A stretch of DNA of 64,000 nt from Trichobilharzia szidati (taxonomy: Eukaryota; Platyhelminthes; Trematoda; Strigeidida; Schistosomatidae): NCBI GenBank assembly GCA_944472155.2, contig OX235271.1, positions 25,986,977 through 26,050,976 of the forward strand. Reading direction: 5' to 3'. The notes below the pieces were generated by a model that was not told the origin of the DNA, did not search any database, and saw nothing but the letters and a program-made list of their open reading frames with translations. The translations under genes and the position numbers were made by a program. Shown one piece after another: positions 58,033 to 64,000 of the stretch (its first letter is position 1; every line of letters begins with the position of its first letter).

Positions 58033-60931
58033 TGTACAGCTTGATGATAAATTCGTTGAAAAGAGTCTCTTCGCTGAATCATTTGTTTTGATTTTCTATA
58101 TGTTTTTGCTTTACTCAAATAAATATATAAGGGGGGAATACATGTATGAACACACTGATAAGTAAGACAAAGACACAATTCCACTACTCACCTTGCTTAT
58201 ACATATTTGGAGAACTATTGAAGAATTGAAACAGTGTACGCGTAGACCACTTGTTCAATCCATCAGATGCAATGGTTCTCAGTCTACCCTCTGGTGTACT
58301 CAAATACGATGTCAGCACACATAATAAATTAAACATTAGCTGAATGTATTGTGTTTCAATGAATAAGTATTCAAAGGCTAGACAACTATTCTGGAATTTA
58401 CTTCGCCTAGACGAGTCAACATCATCACCATAATGACTAGCCGCAGTAATAGCAGAAGCATAATTACCAGTAGAGTAGGCAGTATTTGGATCGATCAGAT
58501 TGACGAGTAGATCAAACGTATGACGGAGAATTTTCGACTGTATCACTTCTCGTTGTAGATTAGAATATCTGAAGTGATGAAGATGAGTGGTGAGTAGGTA
58601 GGTATGTGGGAAAAAGAGAGAGAACAGAAAAAAATAGTATCAAATTTTGAAGACAAAAACGACAACATTAAAGATTTACAATGACGTGATGTAGTGAAGA
58701 CTTAATGAAATATGCTGAGAGATCATGAACTGAAATCATTACGGGAACCCCATTGAAAGAACACGGAAAGTTGTTTCTTCTTCCTAGTTTGGGACTCCTC
58801 AACAGTACGAACCCATGGCTCTCTCTCTCTGTCTCTTGTTTATAGTGATTCCATAACTGATGTCAGATCATGGTTCAACTTGAAGTCGATCAAATCCCTA
58901 CTAATCAATACTGCTAAGTATCAGTGAATAACTACGAAAGTGCCTGAGATTCTAGTGGGCAGTTGTATCTAATCAGCCTCCACCACCGACGACACTGGTG
59001 GGCAGTTGCACTAAATATCACACCAATTCCCAAAGGTTAGATAGAATTCAGTCTCACTGGCTGAATGATCAACAAGCACGCCTCTTAACCTGAAGGTCAT
59101 GGATTCAATCTCAAATGAGATCATCGCTCAAAGTTTGTCAGCGTTACAGTAATTTAATCATTATTAGACAGCGAGTTTCGATACTACAAGGATTCCGAGC
59201 ACACAAATAAAATTAAAATTTCGATATAAGGAGCTATAAATCATTAATGACAGTTAGCACAGTTTCAGTACCACATCACAGTTCGGAACTCCACACCTAA
59301 CCTACCACCAACCATAGAGAGTATACAATAGATACAGCTCAATACATATTGTATTAAAACACCCACGGATGCTTAGTGGTATATGACGCTGCTTCACACA
59401 TGTACCTAAAAACACGAAGGGAATATTTTCAAGTATTGGTTTTGTAGAGAATTTTTGTTTGATTGGTAGGAGGATTTCATCATGAGCTGACATCACTTAG
59501 AGAACCACTGGAAAACCTGGACGATCAGCTGTTTCGTCCTAGTTTGGGACTCTTCAGCAGTACGCGCCCACCGGGATTCGAACCAAGGACCTTCTGGTTA
59601 CAAGGCGAGCTCGTAGACCATTGAGCCACTGGGACACGATCCAATGGTACCTGAATTCTGCCGAAAAATCCCTACAAAACCATTACTTCAAAATAATCTG
59701 ATGCTCACTAGCGACTGGCCCTATTCAGGCAGTTAACCTGGGGTTCTAGTGGGAAGCCGTGACCAGTAGGGTGCAGCAGGTCAAAGATGAGGCAGTAACT
59801 CATCGAAGAAGACATTGGGAAGTGGTCGCGCTATGTCGTGAATTGGAAGAAGTTAGAATTCAAGAACCATTGGATCGGGTCCCAGTGGCTCAATGGTCTA
59901 CGAGCTCGCCTTGTAACCAGAAGGTCCTGGGTTCGAACCCCGGTGGGTGCGTACTGATGAGGAGTCCCAACTAGACGAACACTGATCGTCAGTACTCCCA
60001 TGTTTTCCAGTAGTTCTCTAAGTGATGTCAGCTCGTGATGAAATCCTCCAACCAATCAAACGACAGGAATAAACTAAGAAAACGGGTTAACGTCATTTCC
60101 TAAGTTTTACAAGTCAGTTAGACAAAGAGGAACTTATTGCATAATTCTATCCCATAGTTGAACAAAAACGATTATCTGATTCATGCTCCCCCTCCACATT
60201 CCAATGTAGTGTTGTATTGATATACCCAAATATTTTCAAAAATTGAATTAGTTAATTAATGAAGGCAAAGAAGACGTCAACTCAAAGATTCTTGGGATTT
60301 CTCCATAAGAATGTGTGAAGACCAATTGCGTGTAACAGATCTTATATGTACACCAGGCTACGGGACATACTCATTGTGTGAGGTCTAACGACACTACCGA
60401 AATACCCGCATAGAAATAGGTGCAGCGGGACTCGAATCCACGACTCATTGGCGTGAAAGCCAAGCCACTTAAGCCAGCCGCCAATGAGGCAAATCTGCAC
60501 TCAAAACCCTGAGAATAGAGGTAAGTTTAGAGTAGACCTAAAGTTTGAAAATTGATTACTAAAGGTTATTAATATAAACAGACAAATCTGAATACATTTT
60601 GGCATAACTTACTCATCACTACAGGATACACTTAGTGAACTGTTACACGCTTGCATAATTAAAGTGAATAAATTAATAATATTAGTTTCTGATGCTATCC
60701 ATTGGATAAGCCAATCAGAATTCAGGGAATTCGATGAAACAGTATTAGTATGATTGTTGTTGTTATTAAAATCATCAATAGTGTTATGATTATGATTTAT
60801 GTAAGACCAATCTTGTCGACTTAAAAAGGTTACTAACGAACTGCTCAACTGTGTTTCATTGCACATTAATGAACTGGAATGAGTATAGAGGAAATTGAAC
60901 ACTTGCTGATTAATTGACATATGAGTAGGAC
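43677..60931 (-). CDS. C-terminal part of a large helical protein, possibly Nup188/Nup205-like; seven exons, 5' part outside the window
   Basis: Exons in transcript order are 60613-60931, 58192-58568, 54490-54734, 51579-51673, 50921-51027, 45407-45747 and 43677-43778, all minus strand. Every junction is GT-AG and the six phase transitions all match, giving about 527 residues to a TGA stop. The protein is mostly leucine-rich helical segments with poly-Asn, Ser and Gln linkers. The segment QRLTQIGASCLRVQLRGL followed by IIEQSAFLLWKHL, and the end FIQVMHNRLEKIL, resemble the C-terminal helices of scaffold nucleoporins Nup188/Nup205. That link is from memory of the family and is tentative. The 5' exons should lie past 64,000. 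The gene runs towards Prp31; the stop codons are 3.2 kb apart. Confidence 0.75.
43890..44690 (+). mobile_element. CR1/Jockey-type LINE, 3' end
   Basis: Reads IKKLKHPGITQRLLLQFINS-like, PIILYCSPLVFPRVQKKDYT, then VVSRVSNVPLNQLVNILVDR, HMDSCEKWAKSILSNSHHPL and VRVLCDKESIRRDT. Longer at the 5' side than the copy at 28470. Tail of (TC)n then (TA)n at 44,655-44,686. Confidence 0.8.
44690..45406. other. Intron sequence of the minus-strand gene, little recognised
   Basis: AATAACAACATTAGTGTTTT and ATCGATTGG blocks at 44,700-44,790 recur at 29,432-29,525 and 53,810-53,890, so a small repeat family is present. Nothing coding was seen. Confidence 0.4.
45407..45747 (-). CDS. Minus-strand gene, exon 6 of those seen (113 codons)
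   Basis: The acceptor is TATATACAG and the donor is ACTAAG|GTAGGT. Reads IIEQSAFLLWKHLTNFINNQ, a Ser/Pro/Lys-rich linker (SSSFTSSPKAKPLSSSPAQR), an Ala/Thr/Gly stretch (TAAATAGTGTG), then IAFLRSHFDHSMLHEMFEML. The low-complexity linker between helical blocks looks disordered and could carry phosphorylation sites. Confidence 0.75.
46085..46735 (+). mobile_element. RTE-A LINE, 3' end with (CCGA)n tail
   Basis: Reads RAEDMKRLAVFDHRCLRSIS, RVKWWYNKVSNIEVRRRVLG and 3' blocks to CATATGTGCAAAGTTCTATG. The tail is (CCGA)4 at about 46,717-46,731. One or two short duplications (GTGGTGG, GGGAGGGG) cause frame shifts. Confidence 0.85.
46740..46985 (+). mobile_element. RTE-B LINE, 3' end, directly after RTE-A
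   Basis: ACATCGCACGCCAGGCTCTC, GAGTGACATAGAGGAGATTA, CCTTATGTTTTACTCGGAAA and an (AAT)n tail. A similar RTE-A then RTE-B order occurs at 54880-56060. Confidence 0.7.
47340..47715 (+). mobile_element. RTE-B LINE, 3' end, well preserved
   Basis: Open frame reads MKQIGRKKWRWIGHTLRKPA, SDITRQALEWNPKGKRRVGR, PRVTWRRSCEEEMKACGQTW and RMAEALCSSRN. Ends CCCTATGTTCCTCTAGGAAC and (AAT)n. Confidence 0.88.
47795..48225 (-). repeat. SINE-beta, minus copy split by a plus copy
   Basis: The body lies at 47795-47893 (minus strand AGAGGAAAGGTTGGATGTAA, AGCTAGCAACCCCACCCCTC, TATGTTTCACTTGGAAC) and the worn tRNA-like head at 48137-48225. The plus copy at 47894-48128 sits between them. Confidence 0.6.
47894..48128 (+). 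mobile_element. SINE-beta, complete plus copy, nested
   Basis: Head GTGCGTCGGTGGCACAGCGG with B box GGTTCGATCCC, body CGCTAAGCCAGTAATAAAAG and end GAAGCCCTGTGTTCCACTGG plus an A tail. Very close to the copy at 38031. AAACTGAGAGG before and AAACTAAGCGG after may be a worn target duplication. Confidence 0.8.
48230..49049. other. Intron sequence, nothing recognised
   Basis: AT-rich, with a weak tRNA-like-SINE trace at 48,440-48,540 (GCAGAATTCAAGTCAGTAAG). No exon of the minus-strand gene was found. Confidence 0.4.
49050..50790 (+). mobile_element. Penelope-like element: RT, broken GIY-YIG, 3'UTR, with flanking direct repeats
   Basis: Open frame 49142-49753 reads EHYHQIDGVAMGSPLGSLSA, KLDYYCRYVDDTFIICNNNV (the YVDD catalytic centre) and IPFLDVLLTKRTDGTFERN. 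Continues with broken frames through YKFNCSYPEEF to SFTVVYRVPNNLPKGTRLRL and RPDLCVQKK. About 115 bp at 49,060-49,178 recurs at 50,380-50,487. Near the end, CTGAAGA (50730-50736) and GAAAAC (50750-50755) form a hammerhead-like pair as at 22374. Confidence 0.88.
50921..51027 (-). CDS. Minus-strand gene, exon 5 of those seen (35 codons)
   Basis: The acceptor is TATTTTGTAG and the donor is ATTG|GTAAGT. Reads RMTGGKESQNSEFMMMQRLT and QIGASCLRVQLRGLI. The helical part aligns with the next exon's IIEQSAFLLWKHL. Together they resemble the RLV...IIE..LFILWRHL segment near the end of Nup205, which is the main ground for the tentative name. Confidence 0.75.
51155..51310 (-). repeat. SINE-beta, minus, degenerate
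   Basis: Minus strand shows GAGATTCGATCCCCAGCCGA (the head), TTAGCCAGTAGTAAGCCCAG and AGGGAAGGTTTCGGCGTGAG (the body). Lies between exons 5 and 4 of the minus-strand gene. Confidence 0.55.
51345..51470 (-). repeat. SINE-alpha, partial minus copy
   Basis: Minus strand reads TGGCTGAGTGATCTATGAGC, a damaged B box TTCGAACCCC, then CTACTGAAGAGTCCCAAATT and AGGACGAAATGACTG. The core is CTACTGA. Confidence 0.6.
51579..51673 (-). CDS. Minus-strand gene, exon 4 of those seen (31 codons)
   Basis: A 95-nt exon found by phase. The acceptor is TTTTACTATAG and the donor is AATGA|GTAAGT. It reads CESSSENLSIHELKQASSII and FNFSAQLLNSN. It takes phase 0 and leaves two bases (GA), which the T at the start of the next exon completes as Asp. 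It is bounded upstream by an A-rich run on the plus strand, i.e. a pyrimidine tract on the coding strand. Confidence 0.75.
51674..52854. other. Intron sequence, unassigned
   Basis: A plus-strand frame at 52363-52689 has no family features and is antisense to the gene. (CA)n and (TAC)n runs at about 52,058-52,085. No exon in phase was found. Confidence 0.35.
52855..53770 (-). mobile_element. RTE-B LINE, RT to 3' end
   Basis: Minus strand reads MDDLCLMSHKIEDLQAKTDK, LVEEAGSKDRTPGEHRQDE, NIDKTKVVKITNQQQQQQQH, PITINRRDLKEVTSSTYLGS and KVEMDWTLAEEEAAG. Ends AGGAACCCAAGGGAAC and (AAT)n at 52,845-52,860. Close to the copy at 27180; frame-shifted several times. Confidence 0.87.
53775..54489. other. 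Intron sequence with a poly-C run
   Basis: Holds the small repeat ATAGTTGTTATTAAAAAAAT at 53,815 and a C14 run at 53991-54004. An (AG)n run at about 54,178-54,190. No coding signal. Confidence 0.45.
53991..54004. repeat. Poly-C homopolymer
   Basis: Fourteen C residues in a row, rare in this AT-rich DNA. Assembly or sequencing length errors are possible here. Confidence 0.9.
54490..54734 (-). CDS. Minus-strand gene, exon 3 of those seen (about 82 codons)
   Basis: The acceptor is CATATACAG and the donor is AAT|GTATGT. Starts in a poly-Asn run made by an (AAT)n tract, then MDSKVLDTLALFITILKWAM, KCLYSKEKICISLMNAQFL, a Lys/Gln-rich linker and FGQSVAQLLN. The split Asp codon (G+AT) matches the exon before and the exon ends in phase 0. 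The (AAT)n at the 5' edge makes the length of the Asn run likely to vary between individuals. Confidence 0.75.
54880..55640 (+). mobile_element. RTE-A LINE, 3' end, degenerate
   Basis: Blocks ATCTCTGGGATAGATGTGAT, GTGCATTGTACTGCGGTTCG, AAGTCACGTCGACTGAGATG and TTAGGCTGGAGAAGAATTAG keep RTE-A order. Ends GTTCTATGTGGAAACTGAGC. Confidence 0.75.
55640..56060 (+). mobile_element. RTE-B LINE, 3' end, degenerate
   Basis: GACAGCAAACTTTCATCAAC, AGACACTGAGGAGACTTAAC, GAGACGACCAGTTAGGCGTC-like blocks and a final CCCATACTCCATTAGGAAAA. Directly follows RTE-A, as at 46735. Confidence 0.7.
56270..57545 (+). mobile_element. Penelope-like element, GIY-YIG and C-terminal part
   Basis: Open frame 56274-56717: VNSNCVYKFTCICGSSYIGR, TERRAHHRFSEHVPKSLRLK and NITRHLRDTGLEVEIAKSFK. 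After about 460 bp of non-coding sequence, 57246-57480 reads SKRVQEHYPAWLRKGGNGAI, RSAIIEHLVDNDHPIFVASA and LPKSLRTRLICIAEAIFGYR. These are the same C-terminal region twice, so two PLE fragments are probably side by side. Confidence 0.82.
57995..58029. repeat. (TA)n microsatellite
   Basis: About 34 bp of alternating T and A, 160 bp from an exon of the minus-strand gene. Confidence 0.95.
58192..58568 (-). CDS. Minus-strand gene, exon 2 of those seen (about 126 codons)
   Basis: The acceptor is CACTTCAG and the donor is CAAG|GTGAGT. It carries over from the previous exon (GA+A gives Glu) and leaves one base. Reads YSNLQREVIQSKILRHTFDL, LVNLIDPNTAYSTG and, further on, FEYLFIETQYIQLMFNLLCV with LTSYLSTPEGRLRTIASDGL. 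It is leucine-rich and helical in character with no catalytic motif, fitting an alpha-solenoid. Confidence 0.78.
58735..58935 (-). repeat. SINE-alpha, partial minus copy
   Basis: Left part matches the alpha hammerhead segment on the minus strand (CTGTTGAGGAGTCCCAAACT, AGGAAGAAGAAAC). The core is mutated. A (CT)n stretch replaces the tRNA-like head. Confidence 0.5.
59036..59130 (+). repeat. SINE-alpha head, degenerate
   Basis: TCTCACTGGCTGAATGATCA, CTTAACCTGAAGGTCATGGA and a worn B box GATTCAATCTC. Only the tRNA-like part. Confidence 0.5.
59472..59660 (-). repeat. SINE-alpha, minus copy of a head-to-head pair
   Basis: Minus strand: A box TGGCTCAATGG, B box GGTTCGAATCCC, then CTGCTGAAGAGTCCCAAACT and AGGACGAAAC (GAAAC at 59531-59535). 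The core has CTGCTGA in place of CTGATGA. Confidence 0.75.
59665..60065 (+). repeat. SINE-alpha, full-length plus copy of a head-to-head pair
   Basis: Starts AATCCCTACAAAACCATTAC; A box TGGCTCAATGG (59886-59896), B box GGTTCGAACCC (59930-59940), CTGATGA (59954-59960). The GAAAC has lost one A (GACGAAC). Ends GTGATGAAATCCTCCAACCA. About 400 bp. Confidence 0.8.
60066..60612. other. Intron sequence with a tRNA-like SINE head
   Basis: At 60,410-60,480 the minus strand reads GGCTTAAGTGGCTTGGCTTT and GGATTCGAGTCCCGCTGCAC, a tRNA-like head without a full fold. The rest is unassigned. Confidence 0.45.
60613..60931 (-). CDS. Minus-strand gene, first exon seen (105 codons)
   Basis: The acceptor is TTTTCCAG and the donor is GATGA|GTAAGT. 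The exon enters with two bases of a split codon, so an upstream exon must end with one base. It reads PTHMSINQQVFNFLYTHSSS, then an Asn/His-rich loop (HNHNTIDDFNNNNNH) and SDWLIQWIASETNIINLFTL. The loop looks like a fast-evolving linker between helices. No partner exon was recognised between 60,932 and 64,000, which is repeat sequence. Confidence 0.72.
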
Positions 60932-60994
60932 CTGGAAAAGAGAGATCGGTAGAAGAATGAATTTTTAATATATATCGGATTTATTTGATTGCAA

Positions 60995-61130
60995 ATTTCA
61001 TTACAAACCAGAAACATCAATTAGAGAATCACTGAAAATCAGTGTGCATACGATTATCCTTTCGGCCTAATTTGAAATACTTCAACAGTCTGCGCCTTCA
61101 CCCTTGCTTGACCTTATCAGCATCATGAAT
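60995..61130 (-). repeat. SINE-alpha, worn minus fragment
   Basis: Minus strand shows GACTGTTGAAGTATTTCAAA, TTAGGCCGAAAGGATAATCG and ACTGATTTTCAGTGATTCTC, a decayed hammerhead segment. Confidence 0.45.
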
Positions 61131-61189
61131 CAACTCTAGGGGAAGACCTTCACGTTACCAGGTCAGTAGTCCCTTGACTAACTGGTAAC

Positions 61190-63010
61190 GACTAGTGGCG
61201 TCCGTCAAGGATGCCCATTATCCCCATTCCTATCCAAATTCATCATAGACGTACTAATGGACTTAACCGTAACACACTTCAGCGACTCAGGGATTGACTT
61301 GCTACCAGGGAATAATCTCGTCGACTTAGAATATGCAGATGATATAGTCCTTCTAGGAGAGGATGCTGACAAAATGAAGAGTCTTCTGAGCACCTTGAGC
61401 TGCAGTCTTCGTATTTTGGCATGCGATTCGCCCCTGTAAAATGTACTTACTTACTTTACTTTACTTCGGCTATCTCCTACGGAAGGATGAGCCGGCTTCA
61501 TGAACATCTCGAATCATCGCTGCCCAGGCGCGGCGATCTGTTGCAAGGTTTTGCGACAAGGTAAGAGAGTTCATGAAGTTTCATGGGAATTTGGTACGAG
61601 TGATGTCCCCAGAATCGCTCGGCCTTTTGTTTGAGAGTGCAGCTCTAGCCTTTACACAACCAAGTGTGACCTACAAGGCAGTAGGAGTGGAGTAGGGAGT
61701 CCACTATCCATTGGCAGCCAGTGACCGGAGTTCGGTTCATACGCCTTTTTGAATGGGGCCAGACATCCAGGACATCCAACAAGCCCTTTGTCCATACGTC
61801 TTCCGGTGAGCTCCAGTGAGCTTCACACGCCAGTCGTTGGAGGTTTGGAATCAGGGTTTAGCCATCTCCCCTAGACTGTCATCCAATGGACAGTCAACCC
61901 AGTGAAGAGCGCCGGGCATCCGCTTTTGCCCTCTCACTTTGGTGAAAAACACCTCCGCCACGTGAAGGCAGTGAGTAGGACTTCCTCAGGAGAGGCTATG
62001 TAAGACGCCCGGTCATATGGGAGCATTTCAAGAGGTGTGCGGAGGGGTGGCCAACCCGCAGCGCAAGGCACCCACCCCCGACCATCCTGAGGCTTTGGAG
62101 GCCCTGTAAAATGTAAGATGATGCTGCAGGATTGGACTTCACCGACCCCTAGATTAGAAATAGGATGTGAAGTGGTAGAGCACGTTGACCGCTTCAATTA
62201 CTTGGGAAGTACCATCAGCCCCAACGGGTTGATCTCCGACGAAATCTCACCACGAATACAGAGGGCTAGTTTCGCATATGCCAGTTTACGCCGTCTCTGG
62301 CGTAGACGTCATATCCGACTATCGACCAAAGGGCGTGTGTACTGCTCACCAGTCCGCTCCGTCCTCCTTCATGACTGTGAGACCTGCCCATTGAGAGCAG
62401 AAGACATGAAAAGATTAGCTGTCTTTGATCATAGGTGTCTGCGTTCTATCTCCCGCGTGAAGTGGTATAATAAGGTGAGCAATATTGAGGTTAGGCGTCG
62501 AGTGCTAGGTAAGGAGGGGAAATCAGTCGACGAGACTATGAAATTACATCGACTGAGATGGTTAGGACATGTACTACGTTTGCCTAGTCATCGCCTTCCT
62601 CAACAACGGGCAACGTTAGCTGATATAGGGTCAGACTGGAAAAGAGCTAGCAGCGGTCAAACGAAAACATGGCACCAGTCATTGAAATCAACAACAGTTA
62701 GCTTAAGCTACGTAGGAAGGTGTAGACTGGCTTCCTGGTTGGGGTCCTCTGGACGGTAAAAACCAATGGTTGGAAACAATTGGTGACATGGCTCAAAATC
62801 GTTCTCAATGGCTAGCGCAGATGCATCCACTCCTTGTGACTTATGTTCCTTCGTTATTACTATTCCTTTATCTCACACCTCTGTTTACTGTCTCTAGTAT
62901 GCATTTCTCCTACTTTCTTCTCTTGCTTTGTGTGCTACTTGGAGTGTGGTGACTTGAACTGCCGCACATATGTGCAAAGTTCTATGTTGAAAACAGACAG
63001 ACAGATAGCC
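61190..63010 (+). mobile_element. RTE-A LINE, RT to 3' end, interrupted by an epsilon insertion
   Basis: Left part (61190-61445) reads SVKDAHYPHSYPNSS-like then DLEYADDIVLLGEDADKMKS with an intact YADD. The right part (62102-63010) reads MLQDWTSPTPRLEIGCEVVE, HVDRFNYLGSTISPNGLISD, RRRHIRLSTKGRVYCSPVRS, LRWLGHVLRLPSHRLP and QTKTWHQSLKSTT. The two join exactly at the 14-bp duplicate around 61,446/62,101. Tail (CAGA)n at about 62,990-63,005. Confidence 0.9.
61446..62101 (-). mobile_element. Epsilon retroposon, 656-bp insertion with 14-bp target duplication
   Basis: CCCTGTAAAATGTA at 61432-61445 recurs at 62102-62115. Relatively GC-rich, no open frame of note. The left end is (ACTT)n-like, so on the minus strand the element ends in an (AAGTA)n tail, typical of a target-primed insertion. 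Pieces of the same family are at 25500-26310, 36345-36700 and 63500-63900. Confidence 0.8.
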
Positions 63011-63499
63011 AATCATAGGGTCAGAATTCAATAATCCGGGAATTCTAACTTCTGTTAATTCGTGGTAGATCTCTACCATCAACCAATGCCACACAGATGA
63101 CTTGTCCAGTGCTCCCTAAATTTCAATGATTCTGTATTATGACTGTTAGATAGACATAATTTTCCAGATGTCATTTTTACTTGTCTGTCTGTATTTCTTT
63201 CAACCCACTTATGACCTTTGAAATCCGATTGGTTGTTGACTTTTAATTAATAAATGACATGAGTGTCTCTCATGGTTATTTTTAAAGTATATATATTTAT
63301 ACGCAAGTGCAGCCAATCATTTTAGATGTTTGACACGAGACAGTAAAAAATCTCCACGTTAACAGACACTTCTCTCCTTGTCGTATCATATCGCGTTGCT
63401 GTTGCTAATATTGGTTATATGATTACGATAACTGAACTACTCAGTAATTCGCGACAGATAATTCATGTAAAATCATTACATTATACAAACACAGACCTG
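63011..63499. other. Unassigned AT-rich sequence
   Basis: Weak SINE-alpha traces near 63,020-63,130 (CGGGAATTCTAACTTCTGTT). No exon of the minus-strand gene could be placed. Confidence 0.35.
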
Positions 63500-63920
63500 G
63501 TTCATTTTGGGCACCAAAAGATAAACATCACAAAAAATCTCGTAGTTTGTACCAGGGCTGGGATATTGCATGGATAGGTGGTTGTCTTAAAGAACCATCC
63601 ACTCTCAGAGTCTTTGACCTCAAGTCTGATCTACAAGGCGGTGGAGCAGCGTTAGTAGCTATGTTCCCTTCGCTGATAGTGATCAAAACAGGTTAATACG
63701 TCATTGCATCCTTTCTGATTCTGGAGAACGTGTACACCATAGGTTTAGAATCATGATTTTCCAGCTTCCCTAGGTATACCGGCATATCCACCAGTCCAGT
63801 TGTAAGCGCAAGACGTCCACATTCGCCCTTCCACTTTTAACAGAAACACCCTCGTCAAGTGAAGGCGCTGAATACGACTTGTAAGGCAAGATTTCATTTA
63901 CCAGAATATATGCAACAATT
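63500..63920 (-). repeat. Epsilon-family repeat, degenerate
   Basis: Shares CTACAAGGCGGTGGAGCAGC, GTTAGTAGCTATGTTCCCTT and ACAGAAACACCCTCGTCAAG with the copies at 25500 and 61446. Non-coding. Confidence 0.55.
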
Positions 63921-64000
63921 ATTCTGTAAGGGCTTAATAATGCTAACCAGTACTTAGACTGAAGATAGTCAGGTTGAATTCGAAGCCGGAAGGCATTCAC

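Noticed and set aside
63770..64000. Minus-strand frame as the next upstream exon of the minus-strand gene
   Set aside because: It overlaps an epsilon-family repeat; the candidate donor (TG|GTAAAT near 63,900) is weak, so I do not assign it.

Overview
This window looks like nuclear DNA from a blood fluke (Schistosoma or a close trematode). The signs are intron-rich animal genes, an AT-rich background, and dense interspersed repeats: RTE-type and CR1/Jockey-type LINEs, Penelope-like elements, a Gypsy-type LTR element, and tRNA-derived SINEs carrying hammerhead-ribozyme-like cores as in the schistosome Sm-alpha family. No bacterial features, rRNA genes, CRISPR arrays or convincing functional tRNA genes were seen.

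Layout. Positions 1-11,899 are repeats: a decayed minus-strand Gypsy element (about 480-4440), LINE fragments and SINE pieces. Positions 11,900-40,497 hold a complete plus-strand gene for the spliceosomal protein Prp31 (PRPF31). It has eight coding exons with GT-AG introns and compatible phases, totalling 1611 nt and 536 aa. Its exon 3 (98 nt) is too small to show up as an open reading frame and was found by phase and homology. The seven introns (about 0.6-7 kb) are packed with repeats. Positions 43,677-60,931 hold the last seven exons of a convergent minus-strand gene. These give about 527 C-terminal residues of a large helical protein whose 5' part lies beyond the right edge. Its C-terminal residues resemble the Nup188/Nup205 scaffold nucleoporins, but only tentatively. 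The rest, to 64,000, is again repeats.

Repeat families, named here for convenience. RTE-A has (CAGN)n-like 3' tails; RTE-B has (AAT)n tails. PLE is a Penelope-like element with reverse transcriptase and GIY-YIG parts. Alpha is a tRNA-like SINE with a hammerhead-like core, and beta is a tRNA-like SINE whose 3' end matches the RTE-B 3' end. Epsilon is an unclassified element of about 650 bp, and the hairpin family is a short foldback insertion. The two host genes are unrelated in function as far as can be seen.

The most interesting signals are: the shared 3' ends of SINE-beta and RTE-B, with a 12-bp target duplication; hammerhead-like folds in the alpha SINEs, beside PLE copies and in a 156-bp foldback insertion with a 13-bp duplication; an epsilon insertion with a 14-bp duplication; and repeated head-to-head SINE pairs.
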